From assembly GCA_013415695.1 (NCBI GenBank), contig JAAEEP010000005.1, positions 52,970-116,969 on the forward strand: a stretch of 64,000 nucleotides of DNA, read 5' to 3'. The number at the start of each line of letters is the position of its first letter. Position 1 is the first letter of the stretch. The position numbers and the translations under genes were made by a program. The stretch comes from Methanomassiliicoccales archaeon (GTDB lineage: Archaea > Thermoplasmatota > Thermoplasmata > Methanomassiliicoccales > JAAEEP01). This document shows, one piece after another, positions 1-6,629 of the stretch. Under the pieces are notes generated by a model. The model was given only the letters and a program-made list of their open reading frames with translations. It was not told where the DNA came from and did no database searches.

Positions 1-300
1 ACCGAGGAGGAGATAGAGAAAGCCGCTGCCCTGGGAGAGATGGAAATGCCCTGGCAGTACTTTGCGGCATTCCTTCCCGTGATGTCGGTGGGCGTCCATG
101 GTGATCAAAGAGCATATGGGGGCACAGTGTCCGTTAGAGCCGTGGAGTCCATTGATGGAATGAGCGCCGCCTATTCCAAGATTCCTCACGATGTACTGGA
201 CAGAATATCCAGAAGGATCACCAACGAGATGAAGGACAGGGTGAACCGGGTGGTCTATGACATCACCAACAAGCCCCCGGCAACTATTGAGTGGGAGTGA
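1..300 (+). CDS. guaA: GMP synthase, ATP-pyrophosphatase subunit (3' part only)
   Basis: The reading frame is open from the window edge and ends in a TGA at 298-300. The last 99 residues match the C-terminal dimerisation domain of GMP synthase, including the end [17 protein letters not shown], which is typical of the family. The enzyme adenylates XMP and aminates it to GMP with ammonia from the glutaminase subunit. Archaea usually encode the two parts separately, and the glutaminase gene lies 0.8 kb downstream, separated by a convergent HAD gene. The N-terminal PP-loop lies outside the window. Confidence 0.93.
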   Translation, partial: TEEEIEKAAALGEMEMPWQYFAAFLPVMSVGVHGDQRAYGGTVSVRAVESIDGMSAAYSKIPHDVLDRISRRITNEMKDRVNRVVYDITNKPPATIEWE

Positions 301-1026
301 TCACAGGGCATCCAGGATGCTCTCCAATTCCGACCAGTCATCCACGTATGCATCCGGAACGATGCTATCATCCGGGAAGAAATAATTTGACTTTTTCAGC
401 ACGGCCTTCAGGCCTGAATTGTGTGCTCCCTTGATATCGGCCTGAAGGTTGTTTCCTACATACACTGCTTCTTGAGCCTCGATCCCAAGATTCTCAAGCG
501 CAATATGGAATATTTTCGGATTGGGCTTCCTCAATCCAACGTCGGTCGAGAAAACCAGATTGTCAAAGTAAACATCCAGTTTGAAGAATGCCATGTCTCT
601 TTTGGGGAAGTATGATGGCAGCCCCCATGCCACGTCCGAGATGAGGCCCACCCTGTATCCATTCTCTTTGATGTTATGGAGCATCTCCAAGGTGCCGGGA
701 ATGAGCTTCCTGTGTTCCAGGAGTGCACCGTAGAAGATCTCGAGCCCCTTTTGGATCACTTCCTCGTCAAAGGGAAGCCCGAACTGTTTCAGGCGCTCAC
801 CCAGGAAGGTGTAAAGCGGAATTTCGATCATCTCCACTCTCCGCCTTCTCCTGGCATTATCCAGTTCATGGACCAGGGTCTTCGCGAACACACTCCTGTC
901 TGGTAGCTCATCCGCATTCTCTGAGATCACACTGTAAAAATCAGAGATCGCACGGTTCTCGGGCACTCTCCAATCGACGTAATAGTCGATGAGCGTGTGA
1001 CCAAGGTCGAAAACGATCGCCTTCAT
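301..1026 (-). CDS. HAD-superfamily hydrolase
   Basis: The protein has about 241 residues and begins MKAIVFDLGHTLIDYY. FDLGHT carries the nucleophile Asp of motif I with the variant DxGxT pattern. GLISDVAWG gives motif II, LRKPNPKIF the motif III lysine, and YVGNNLQADIKGA the acidic motif IV. This is the general phosphatase/dehalogenase class; the substrate cannot be told. The longer frame (from 1047) adds seven residues before the conserved start. I chose the ATG at 1026 because an AT-rich box near 1053-1060 on this strand would place transcription start almost on it, suggesting a leaderless mRNA. It is convergent with guaA. Confidence 0.85.
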   Translation of the reverse strand: MKAIVFDLGHTLIDYYVDWRVPENRAISDFYSVISENADELPDRSVFAKTLVHELDNARRRRRVEMIEIPLYTFLGERLKQFGLPFDEEVIQKGLEIFYGALLEHRKLIPGTLEMLHNIKENGYRVGLISDVAWGLPSYFPKRDMAFFKLDVYFDNLVFSTDVGLRKPNPKIFHIALENLGIEAQEAVYVGNNLQADIKGAHNSGLKAVLKKSNYFFPDDSIVPDAYVDDWSELESILDAL

Positions 1027-1128
1027 CCTAAATATGGATGCTGGCAACCGTCTTTAACCTTTTGATTGACCTGAATGTCAACATACTAAGTGAAATCCTT
1101 AATACAGGCCTCCGCCTTTTCACCCGTA

Positions 1129-1704
1129 ATGAAGGTCTTTGTCGTGGATAACGGTGGCCAGTGGACCCACAGGGAGTGGAGGGTGCTCAGGTATCTGAAG
1201 GTGGACACCAAGATAGTTCCTAACGACACGCCCTTTGAGGAGATCGAAGACGTTGATGGCTTGGTTCTCTCCGGAGGGGCTCCTCGGGTCGCCATGGATA
1301 CAGCAAGGATGGGCAGGAACGGCGAATACCTGGACAGGGCAGATTTCCCCATATTGGGAATCTGCGCGGGACTCCATTTCATGGCAGGCCACTTCGGTGG
1401 GAGCACGGGACCCGCCAAGGTTCCAGAGTACGGTAAGACCACCCTTTTTGTCGACGAGGAGGATGACCTGTTTCTAGGCCTCCCGCGGGAGTTCACCGTA
1501 TGGGAGAGTCACAACGACGAGGTGAAGGAGCTTCCATTGGATTTCGAGGTACTGGCCCACTCTGACAGCTGCTCAATCCAGGCAGTGAAGATGCATTCCA
1601 GGCCCATTTATGGGCTACAGTTCCATCCGGAGGTCGAGAACACCGAGCACGGCTACGAGATCTTCAAGAACTTCCTGAGGGTCGTCGAGGAATGGCACAG
1701 TTGA
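1129..1704 (+). CDS. guaA: GMP synthase, glutamine amidotransferase subunit
   Basis: A class I glutamine amidotransferase of 191 residues, about the size of archaeal stand-alone GuaA glutaminase subunits. The nucleophile Cys lies in LGICAGLHFMAG, and the His/Glu pair in QFHPEVENTEHG. It releases ammonia from glutamine for the synthetase subunit encoded at the start of the window. The ATG at 1129 (MKVFVVDNGGQW) is preferred over an upstream GTG at 1090, because family members start at this point and the sequence CTTAATAC at 1098-1105 would place the transcript start near the ATG. The next small gene overlaps its end by 13 nt. Confidence 0.93.
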   Translation: MKVFVVDNGGQWTHREWRVLRYLKVDTKIVPNDTPFEEIEDVDGLVLSGGAPRVAMDTARMGRNGEYLDRADFPILGICAGLHFMAGHFGGSTGPAKVPEYGKTTLFVDEEDDLFLGLPREFTVWESHNDEVKELPLDFEVLAHSDSCSIQAVKMHSRPIYGLQFHPEVENTEHGYEIFKNFLRVVEEWHS

Positions 1705-1916
1705 GCGAGCAGGACAGGGCGTTCTTGAAGGAGGCGCTGAACATCTGGCGCAGGAAGGATTCTTTCGAGTCAGCCTTGTCAAGGGCCGTCAAGAGTAAGG
1801 GCGGGTCCTTCGAAGACTACATCCGCCTGATATCCGACCTTCGGGATGAATCACGAAGCGGTGAGAAGGAGATCCATGAGGCTGCCAGGCATCTACTTGG
1901 ACCAGAGGAAGATTGA
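1692..1916 (+). CDS. Small helical protein of unknown function
   Basis: 74 residues, ATG start inside the end of the GMP synthase glutaminase gene, so the two are probably translated together. The sequence is charged, looks all-helical (FLKEALNIWRRKDSF, YIRLISDLRDESRSGEKEI) and has no cysteine, signal peptide or membrane segment. I do not recognise the family. The overlap with guaA and the codon use argue that it is real. Its 3' end overlaps the convergent DUF131 gene by 24 nt. Confidence 0.6.
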   Translation: MAQLSEQDRAFLKEALNIWRRKDSFESALSRAVKSKGGSFEDYIRLISDLRDESRSGEKEIHEAARHLLGPEED

Positions 1917-2312
1917 TAGTGAAATCGCGATCAGACAGATGATTGCGATGACCACCGCCCACAAAGCCATCCTCCGATCGGAACCGAAAACTATGGGAAT
2001 GGGTCCTACAAGAACGACTCCTCCGAACCGGTTTTCCCGTTTTTTCTCCCCCTCCCAGGGCTGAACCTCCCTCACAGAAATTCCATCATTGGGAACATCA
2101 TGACTCATCATGAAGGACAGGAAGAGCAACATTATTCCGAAGAATAGCAGAATTCCGCCCAGGGCCGGTATCAACCCCCTACCAGCGATCACGGGGATGA
2201 TGAATATTATCGTCAACTCGAGGTCCCCGCTTATCGCTGCAAAGATCAGGAGCAAAGCCGATGACGCGATCAGGATCAAACCAGATGCCCTGACCAGCAT
2301 TCTAGACATCAT
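1893..2312 (-). CDS. DUF131 family membrane protein
   Basis: 139 residues with four hydrophobic stretches (about residues 9-27, 33-46, 48-69 and 115-136). Between the third and fourth is the conserved loop GGVVLVGPIPIVFGSDRR, which I recognise as the signature of archaeal DUF131 (TIGR00304) proteins. The function is unknown. It follows another small membrane protein with an 11-nt overlap, so the two are probably co-translated and may form a complex. Confidence 0.82.
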   Translation of the reverse strand: MMSRMLVRASGLILIASSALLLIFAAISGDLELTIIFIIPVIAGRGLIPALGGILLFFGIMLLFLSFMMSHDVPNDGISVREVQPWEGEKKRENRFGGVVLVGPIPIVFGSDRRMALWAVVIAIICLIAISLSIFLWSK

Positions 2313-2616
2313 TCAACGGGTGACTGATGCATAGAAGCATATAGTATCTTGCCTGGTTTAGCCATCTACGGATAATTCTGTCGACATCCTCCCACTTGCC
2401 ATTATCATCACAGTCGAAAGCCCAGAAGGATCTGGTGTGTTCGTTCTCCCCTCCGATCAGACCAATCGAAGTAAGGAAAACGAGCATCCCGAAGATGAAT
2501 ATGAACATTCCCGGAAAGAATGACAGAAAGACCAGGATCCCAAGCCCTATGATGCCCAATGCCAATGAAAGGATTCCAGGCATTCTCCGCAATCTCTGAT
2601 CCTTGCGGTCACTCAA
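2302..2616 (-). CDS. Small two-helix membrane protein, unknown
   Basis: 104 residues. There are two hydrophobic segments (about residues 13-32 and 36-54), then a soluble tail with FDCDDNGKWEDVDRIIRRWL. The likely start is TTG at 2616 with GGGG a few bases upstream; an ATG 33 nt further in is the alternative. It is the first gene of a two-gene unit with the DUF131 gene and diverges from the gene starting at 2697. No family recognised. Confidence 0.6.
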   Translation of the reverse strand: MSDRKDQRLRRMPGILSLALGIIGLGILVFLSFFPGMFIFIFGMLVFLTSIGLIGGENEHTRSFWAFDCDDNGKWEDVDRIIRRWLNQARYYMLLCISHPLNDV

Positions 2617-2696
2617 TTGTCAACCCCCCATTGACCATTCTTTAATGCCTTATTAATATCTTATACGCCCCAATCTTTTTATTTCCAGAGCCTGAT

Positions 2697-3641
2697 TTGG
2701 GCCTGGGTGCACCTTTGACCTCCTTGAAGCGAGTTATCTCAGAGATACTTTTCTCCAGAGATTTCGAGGTCTGGGAAGAGGACAATCACCTCTTCGGAAC
2801 GAAGGGGGACGTCAATGTTGTATTCTGCATTCTACCCGAGTACGACAGGGAGGCGGCAGGTCGTTTTCTGGACGAGTACGAGGAGTTCGAGGGGATCAAG
2901 ATAATCGCCACCCTGGATAATATGCCCAAGGGAGCCGCTGAGGAAAAGATCTTCATCTGGGATAGGGAAGCGATCGAACACGAGATCGGCCGGACCCGGG
3001 TAGAGAAGATACTGGGTGAGGAGGATCACGGTCTCCTGGACGAGATATCCGCCGATGATTATCCTCAGATGGTCTCTCAAGAAGAACTCGAACTAATGGA
3101 TGTCGCGGAAGTGGGGGAGAGGATCATTCGCCCGGTCATCGATATTGACGATATCAAGGAGATCTCTCGTCAGACCGTAGGAGGTTTCAGGCACAGGCTG
3201 GAACTGGTCCCTCACTATGTTTTCGAGTACAGATGCAGACTGGATGTCAACGGTGAGGAGATGGTCTCGAAGAGCGGAATGCTGGCCGTGAACGCGCTGA
3301 CCCGAAAGGTCGATGTCTGGAAGGAGGAGTTTGATACGGTGTACGGCATCGAATTGAACCACCGACGCCTTGAGCCAATGATCGACATCGACGAGGCCCG
3401 GGAGTCTGTCCAGGAGGAGGTAATCCATCTCCATACCTACGAGAAGGAGCTCATCAAGGACGATGGGAAGGTCACGGTCATGGAGAAGAAGGTGCTCTCT
3501 CCTAGTCCTGAGGACGTTGTTCTTGCTGGAAAGGGTTTGTTCTACCTTCCCGTATGGTGCATCGAAGGCGTCCACGGGGTCATGATAATCAACGCCGGAA
3601 CAGGAAAGATAATCAGCGAGGACTACTACAGAGGAGCATGA
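2697..3641 (+). CDS. Archaeal protein of unknown function, two apparent modules
   Basis: 314 residues starting with TTG at 2697; in-frame TTG codons at 2715 and 2724 are alternatives. An AT-rich stretch with TTATTAATATC near 2650-2661 is a likely promoter. The first 110 residues have an alternating beta/alpha pattern (FEVWEEDNHLFGTKGDVNVVFCIL) resembling restriction-endonuclease-like folds, but I cannot see a complete catalytic set. The rest has two similar segments with a repeated design (VPHYVFEYRCRLDVNGE, then GLFYLPVWCIEGVHG), each followed by a strand ending in NA.T(R/G)K, reminiscent of PepSY-type modules. No membrane segment. Function unknown. Confidence 0.75.
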   Translation: MGLGAPLTSLKRVISEILFSRDFEVWEEDNHLFGTKGDVNVVFCILPEYDREAAGRFLDEYEEFEGIKIIATLDNMPKGAAEEKIFIWDREAIEHEIGRTRVEKILGEEDHGLLDEISADDYPQMVSQEELELMDVAEVGERIIRPVIDIDDIKEISRQTVGGFRHRLELVPHYVFEYRCRLDVNGEEMVSKSGMLAVNALTRKVDVWKEEFDTVYGIELNHRRLEPMIDIDEARESVQEEVIHLHTYEKELIKDDGKVTVMEKKVLSPSPEDVVLAGKGLFYLPVWCIEGVHGVMIINAGTGKIISEDYYRGA

Positions 3642-3655
3642 TCCCTCACATCAAA

Positions 3656-4111
3656 TCAATCAACTGATTCCAGACGAGCCCTAATGTCGACCCAATGGGT
3701 GCCTTTCCAGTAGACCTTGCCGCATCGCATGCACCGAAAGAACTCATCATTGTTCTTCAACGCGCCTTCTGGAACCAGTTCCTCTGCTTCCTTGGGAGAG
3801 AGAGTCTCCAGCTCCCCGTTGCACATGGTGCACCTGGTCAGGGACTCATCGAGGGTCAGCCCCAGCAATTTCGATACCTGCTTGAGCTGCCCCATGACAT
3901 CGTCATCCTCGATGAACAGCCCCCCGTCGCCCGCCCTGAAGGCCAGTTCCTTGTCCCGGGTGAGAAGGAAGCGCCCCTCCTCCCAGGCGGTATTCACGAT
4001 CTCCGTATCGCTCTGATCTCTGTGATAGATGGTGTCGTACCCCATAATGCGCAGCCATCTGGCCAAGGATCCTAACATCTCATCGACTGAGAACTTGGGT
4101 CTATCCGCCAT
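3656..4111 (-). CDS. Mut7-C RNase-domain protein with zinc ribbon
   Basis: 151 residues. The N-terminal half carries the Mut7-C (DUF82) pattern: DEMLGSLARWLRIMGYDT, then an Asp/Glu-bearing helix and LLTRDKELA. This family is PIN-like and is predicted to cut RNA. The C-terminal half is a zinc ribbon with CTMC and CMRC pairs. The start overlaps the end of the reductase gene upstream by 11 nt, so they are translationally coupled. The RNA target is unknown. Confidence 0.88.
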   Translation of the reverse strand: MADRPKFSVDEMLGSLARWLRIMGYDTIYHRDQSDTEIVNTAWEEGRFLLTRDKELAFRAGDGGLFIEDDDVMGQLKQVSKLLGLTLDESLTRCTMCNGELETLSPKEAEELVPEGALKNNDEFFRCMRCGKVYWKGTHWVDIRARLESVD

Positions 4112-4739
4112 CGTTGCAGACCTCGTATTCTAATAGAACTCCATCACCCAGAGGCACCCACTCGATGAGTTTCAGTTTCAATGCCTCTTGGTCATCGAAT
4201 CCCTCTCCGTCCACGGGGGTAGGTGCGGTTCTCCCGCCCATGATCCTGCTGCCTACGAAGACGGAGTAATGGTCCACCAATCCGCTTTTGAAGAATGACC
4301 AGAGAACCTCTCCCCCTCCCTCCACCAGCAAGGTTCTTACACCAATCTCATGTAGCTTCATGAGTAGAAGGTCGAGATCTACCCTGTCCTTTCCTATGCG
4401 CAGGACCTCCGCATTTCGCCAGACCTTGTCGCAGTCCTCGACGGTGGCAATTATGGTTCTTGCCTGGGCATCCAGCACCCGGGCGTTTTCGGGTGTGCGT
4501 CCCCTGGAGTCAAGAACAACTCTGATGGGGTTCTTTTTCAAGGTGGAGCCCTTCACGGTAAGATGCGGGTCGTCGGAGAGCACGGTGCCTATCCCCACCA
4601 GGATGGCATCGACCTCCTTTCTCAATTCCTTCACCCGGGCAAGGTCCTCGGGTGAGGAAATGGTCACCTGCTTCCTTCTCCTCCCTGCCAGCTTCCCATC
4701 GGCGGTCATTGCACAGTTGACTGTGACGTGGGGTCTCAT
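4101..4739 (-). CDS. 2,5-diamino-6-ribosylamino-pyrimidinone 5'-phosphate reductase (RibD C-terminal type)
   Basis: 212 residues from the ATG at 4739 (MRPHVTVNCAMTADGKLAG). The family hallmarks are present: ADGK near the N-terminus, VDAILVGIGTVLSDDPHLTV for the pyridine nucleotide site, RVVLDSRGRTP, and LLVEGGGEVLWSFF. Archaeal proteins of this type reduce the ribosyl side chain of the second riboflavin/F420 pathway intermediate using NADPH. The longer frame from 4790 lacks family similarity in its first 17 residues. Coupled to the downstream Mut7-C gene. Confidence 0.9.
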   Translation of the reverse strand: MRPHVTVNCAMTADGKLAGRRRKQVTISSPEDLARVKELRKEVDAILVGIGTVLSDDPHLTVKGSTLKKNPIRVVLDSRGRTPENARVLDAQARTIIATVEDCDKVWRNAEVLRIGKDRVDLDLLLMKLHEIGVRTLLVEGGGEVLWSFFKSGLVDHYSVFVGSRIMGGRTAPTPVDGEGFDDQEALKLKLIEWVPLGDGVLLEYEVCNDGG

Positions 4740-4823
4740 CGCCGGAATGATGCGGGCGAGGTGAGATAAAGGTTTGGAAGGAGGCACCAATGGTTAAGTA
4801 ATCTAAATTGAGATTAGGATGCG

Positions 4824-5591
4824 ATGAATGGCATTGATATCATCCCCATCAAGCAAATGGACGTCAAAGGAGCATATGTCATTGACGGCTTCCCAAGCGT
4901 CGGCCTAGTAGGGTCGATTGCCGCGAATTATCTGGTCAGCTTCCTTGAGCTGGACCTAATCGGCGTCCTTGATTCCATGACCTTTCCAGCAATGTCCCTG
5001 GTCCGAGAAGGAATTCCATACAGCCCAGTACGCATTTACGGAGGGAAAATTGGAGAGGGAGGACAGGATAAGATAGTAGTCTTTGTCTCTGAATTCCAGC
5101 CTCCACCTGAGATCATTAAGCCCCTTGCTACCACCCTCATGGATTGGGTTGAGGTGAACAAGTGCAGAATGGTGATATCCCCCGAAGGAATGATCCTGCC
5201 CCAGGGTAAGAACGAGGATCCAGGTTCGATCTCAGATAATATCTTCGGGATTGGATCGACGCAACAGATGACCGACCTGCTCAAGGAGCACGACATCCCC
5301 CTGTTTGAGACAGGCATCATAATGGGTCTGGCAGGTGTACTGTTGAACGAGGGGGTAAACCGGGACATCGGTGTGGTGACCATTCTGTCATGGGCTCATG
5401 CGGAATACCCTGACGCCAGGGCTGCGGCCGCCTGCATATCCGCCATCGACAAGATACTGCTCCAGGTTGAGTTGGACATCAAGCCCCTGATAACCGAGGC
5501 GGAGGTCATCGAGAAACACTTGAAGCAGCTCTACAAGACCGCGGGCAAGGAACAGGAGATCCCCAAGAGCAAGTCCATTATGTATAGCTAG
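4824..5591 (+). CDS. PAC2 family proteasome-assembly-chaperone-like protein
   Basis: 255 residues. GAYVIDGFPSVGLVGSIAANYL is the PAC2 signature, and the second half contains the family's MGLAGVLLNEG segment. Eukaryotic PAC2 helps assemble the 20S proteasome; archaeal homologues (COG1938/2047) are thought to be ATP-grasp-neighbouring chaperones of uncertain role. Soluble, no zinc site. Its last 14 nt overlap the convergent rtcA gene. Confidence 0.85.
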   Translation: MNGIDIIPIKQMDVKGAYVIDGFPSVGLVGSIAANYLVSFLELDLIGVLDSMTFPAMSLVREGIPYSPVRIYGGKIGEGGQDKIVVFVSEFQPPPEIIKPLATTLMDWVEVNKCRMVISPEGMILPQGKNEDPGSISDNIFGIGSTQQMTDLLKEHDIPLFETGIIMGLAGVLLNEGVNRDIGVVTILSWAHAEYPDARAAAACISAIDKILLQVELDIKPLITEAEVIEKHLKQLYKTAGKEQEIPKSKSIMYS

Positions 5592-6603
5592 GATTCACCC
5601 TGACCTCGAAGTCTTCATCTCTCCTTCTGATGAGGATCTCGACATCCAGGAATTCTGGAAGGAGGGCAGCCACGCTATACAGATGCTGGCTGGCTTCTCT
5701 TACCAGGAACCTTGAAGGTCCTTCCGCTAAAGCCAAGTAAGGGAGGAGTTGATCTGCCGCGTGGATATCCAGAGTCCCAGGACCTTCCATCTCGCAAATG
5801 AGGTCCTTTGCGGCCTGCTCCCCTACCTTCTCCGACGACAGTCCTCTCTCTCCTAGTGAATCTGCTCCCAGGATGGTCTTCTCATACCTTGCGAAGAGAC
5901 AGATCCCCGTTCCGGTTGAGGGGCCGTCACTCCGGTCACAGTAGATCCTCAAATCCCTGCCCAAGAACGTCTTCTTGGCCGTGTGAGAAATTCTCTTGCA
6001 AATATGGTCTGGGAGATTCTGTGAGAAGCACACACCTTCCAATGTGATCAACTCTCCCCTTTGACGGAGGTCAACGGGTGCAAGCCTCTCTGTAGCGTTG
6101 ACATGGACAGTGGCTGTCCCCCCGCCCTGAGGGTAGAATCCCCTTTTCCCGATATCGATGTTGATTCTCGCGCCCATTTTACTCAGCATGGGAAAGAGAA
6201 GCTTCTCGAGATAGTCCACGGGAGGGGACCACTTCACGTTGGTTCCACCGTTGATCGTTATCCGAGATTCCTGATTCGAAGCTATCACGGGTAGGAGATA
6301 GGCCTGAAGTACCAGAGTGATGCTACCGGCAGTTCCCACATCCAGGCTGAGATCGCCAGATCGGACCTTACCAGGTTTGAATACGATCTCCGTGGAGCCC
6401 TTCAGGTCCCCCGAAAGTTCCGCATTGCAGAGTTGGGCCACACCTCTTATTCCAGCGATGTGCTGTGCCGCCAGCCCAGGCTTCGGCCTTCCCGCTCTGA
6501 TGTTGGACACCCTGCACTCCAATCCGGTTAGGGCTGAGAGTGCGACGGCCATCCTAAGTATCTGACCTCCCCCTTCGCCCATGGAGCCATCGACATCAAT
6601 CAT
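5578..6603 (-). CDS. rtcA: RNA 3'-terminal phosphate cyclase
   Basis: 341 residues, normal length. It starts DGSMGEGGGQILRMAVALSA, contains the KGSTEIVFKPG and DVGTAGSITLVLQ motifs, and has HAADQLLPYLALA near the C-terminus, where the catalytic His of the family sits. The enzyme uses ATP to convert RNA 3'-phosphates to 2',3'-cyclic phosphates through an enzyme-AMP intermediate. It probably works with tRNA or rRNA ends. Single gene, convergent with the PAC2 gene. The ATG at 6603 begins the conserved region. Confidence 0.95.
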   Translation of the reverse strand: MIDVDGSMGEGGGQILRMAVALSALTGLECRVSNIRAGRPKPGLAAQHIAGIRGVAQLCNAELSGDLKGSTEIVFKPGKVRSGDLSLDVGTAGSITLVLQAYLLPVIASNQESRITINGGTNVKWSPPVDYLEKLLFPMLSKMGARINIDIGKRGFYPQGGGTATVHVNATERLAPVDLRQRGELITLEGVCFSQNLPDHICKRISHTAKKTFLGRDLRIYCDRSDGPSTGTGICLFARYEKTILGADSLGERGLSSEKVGEQAAKDLICEMEGPGTLDIHAADQLLPYLALAEGPSRFLVREASQHLYSVAALLPEFLDVEILIRRRDEDFEVRVNPSYT

Positions 6604-6629
6604 AATTACACCTCAGAGCAAGGACACCC

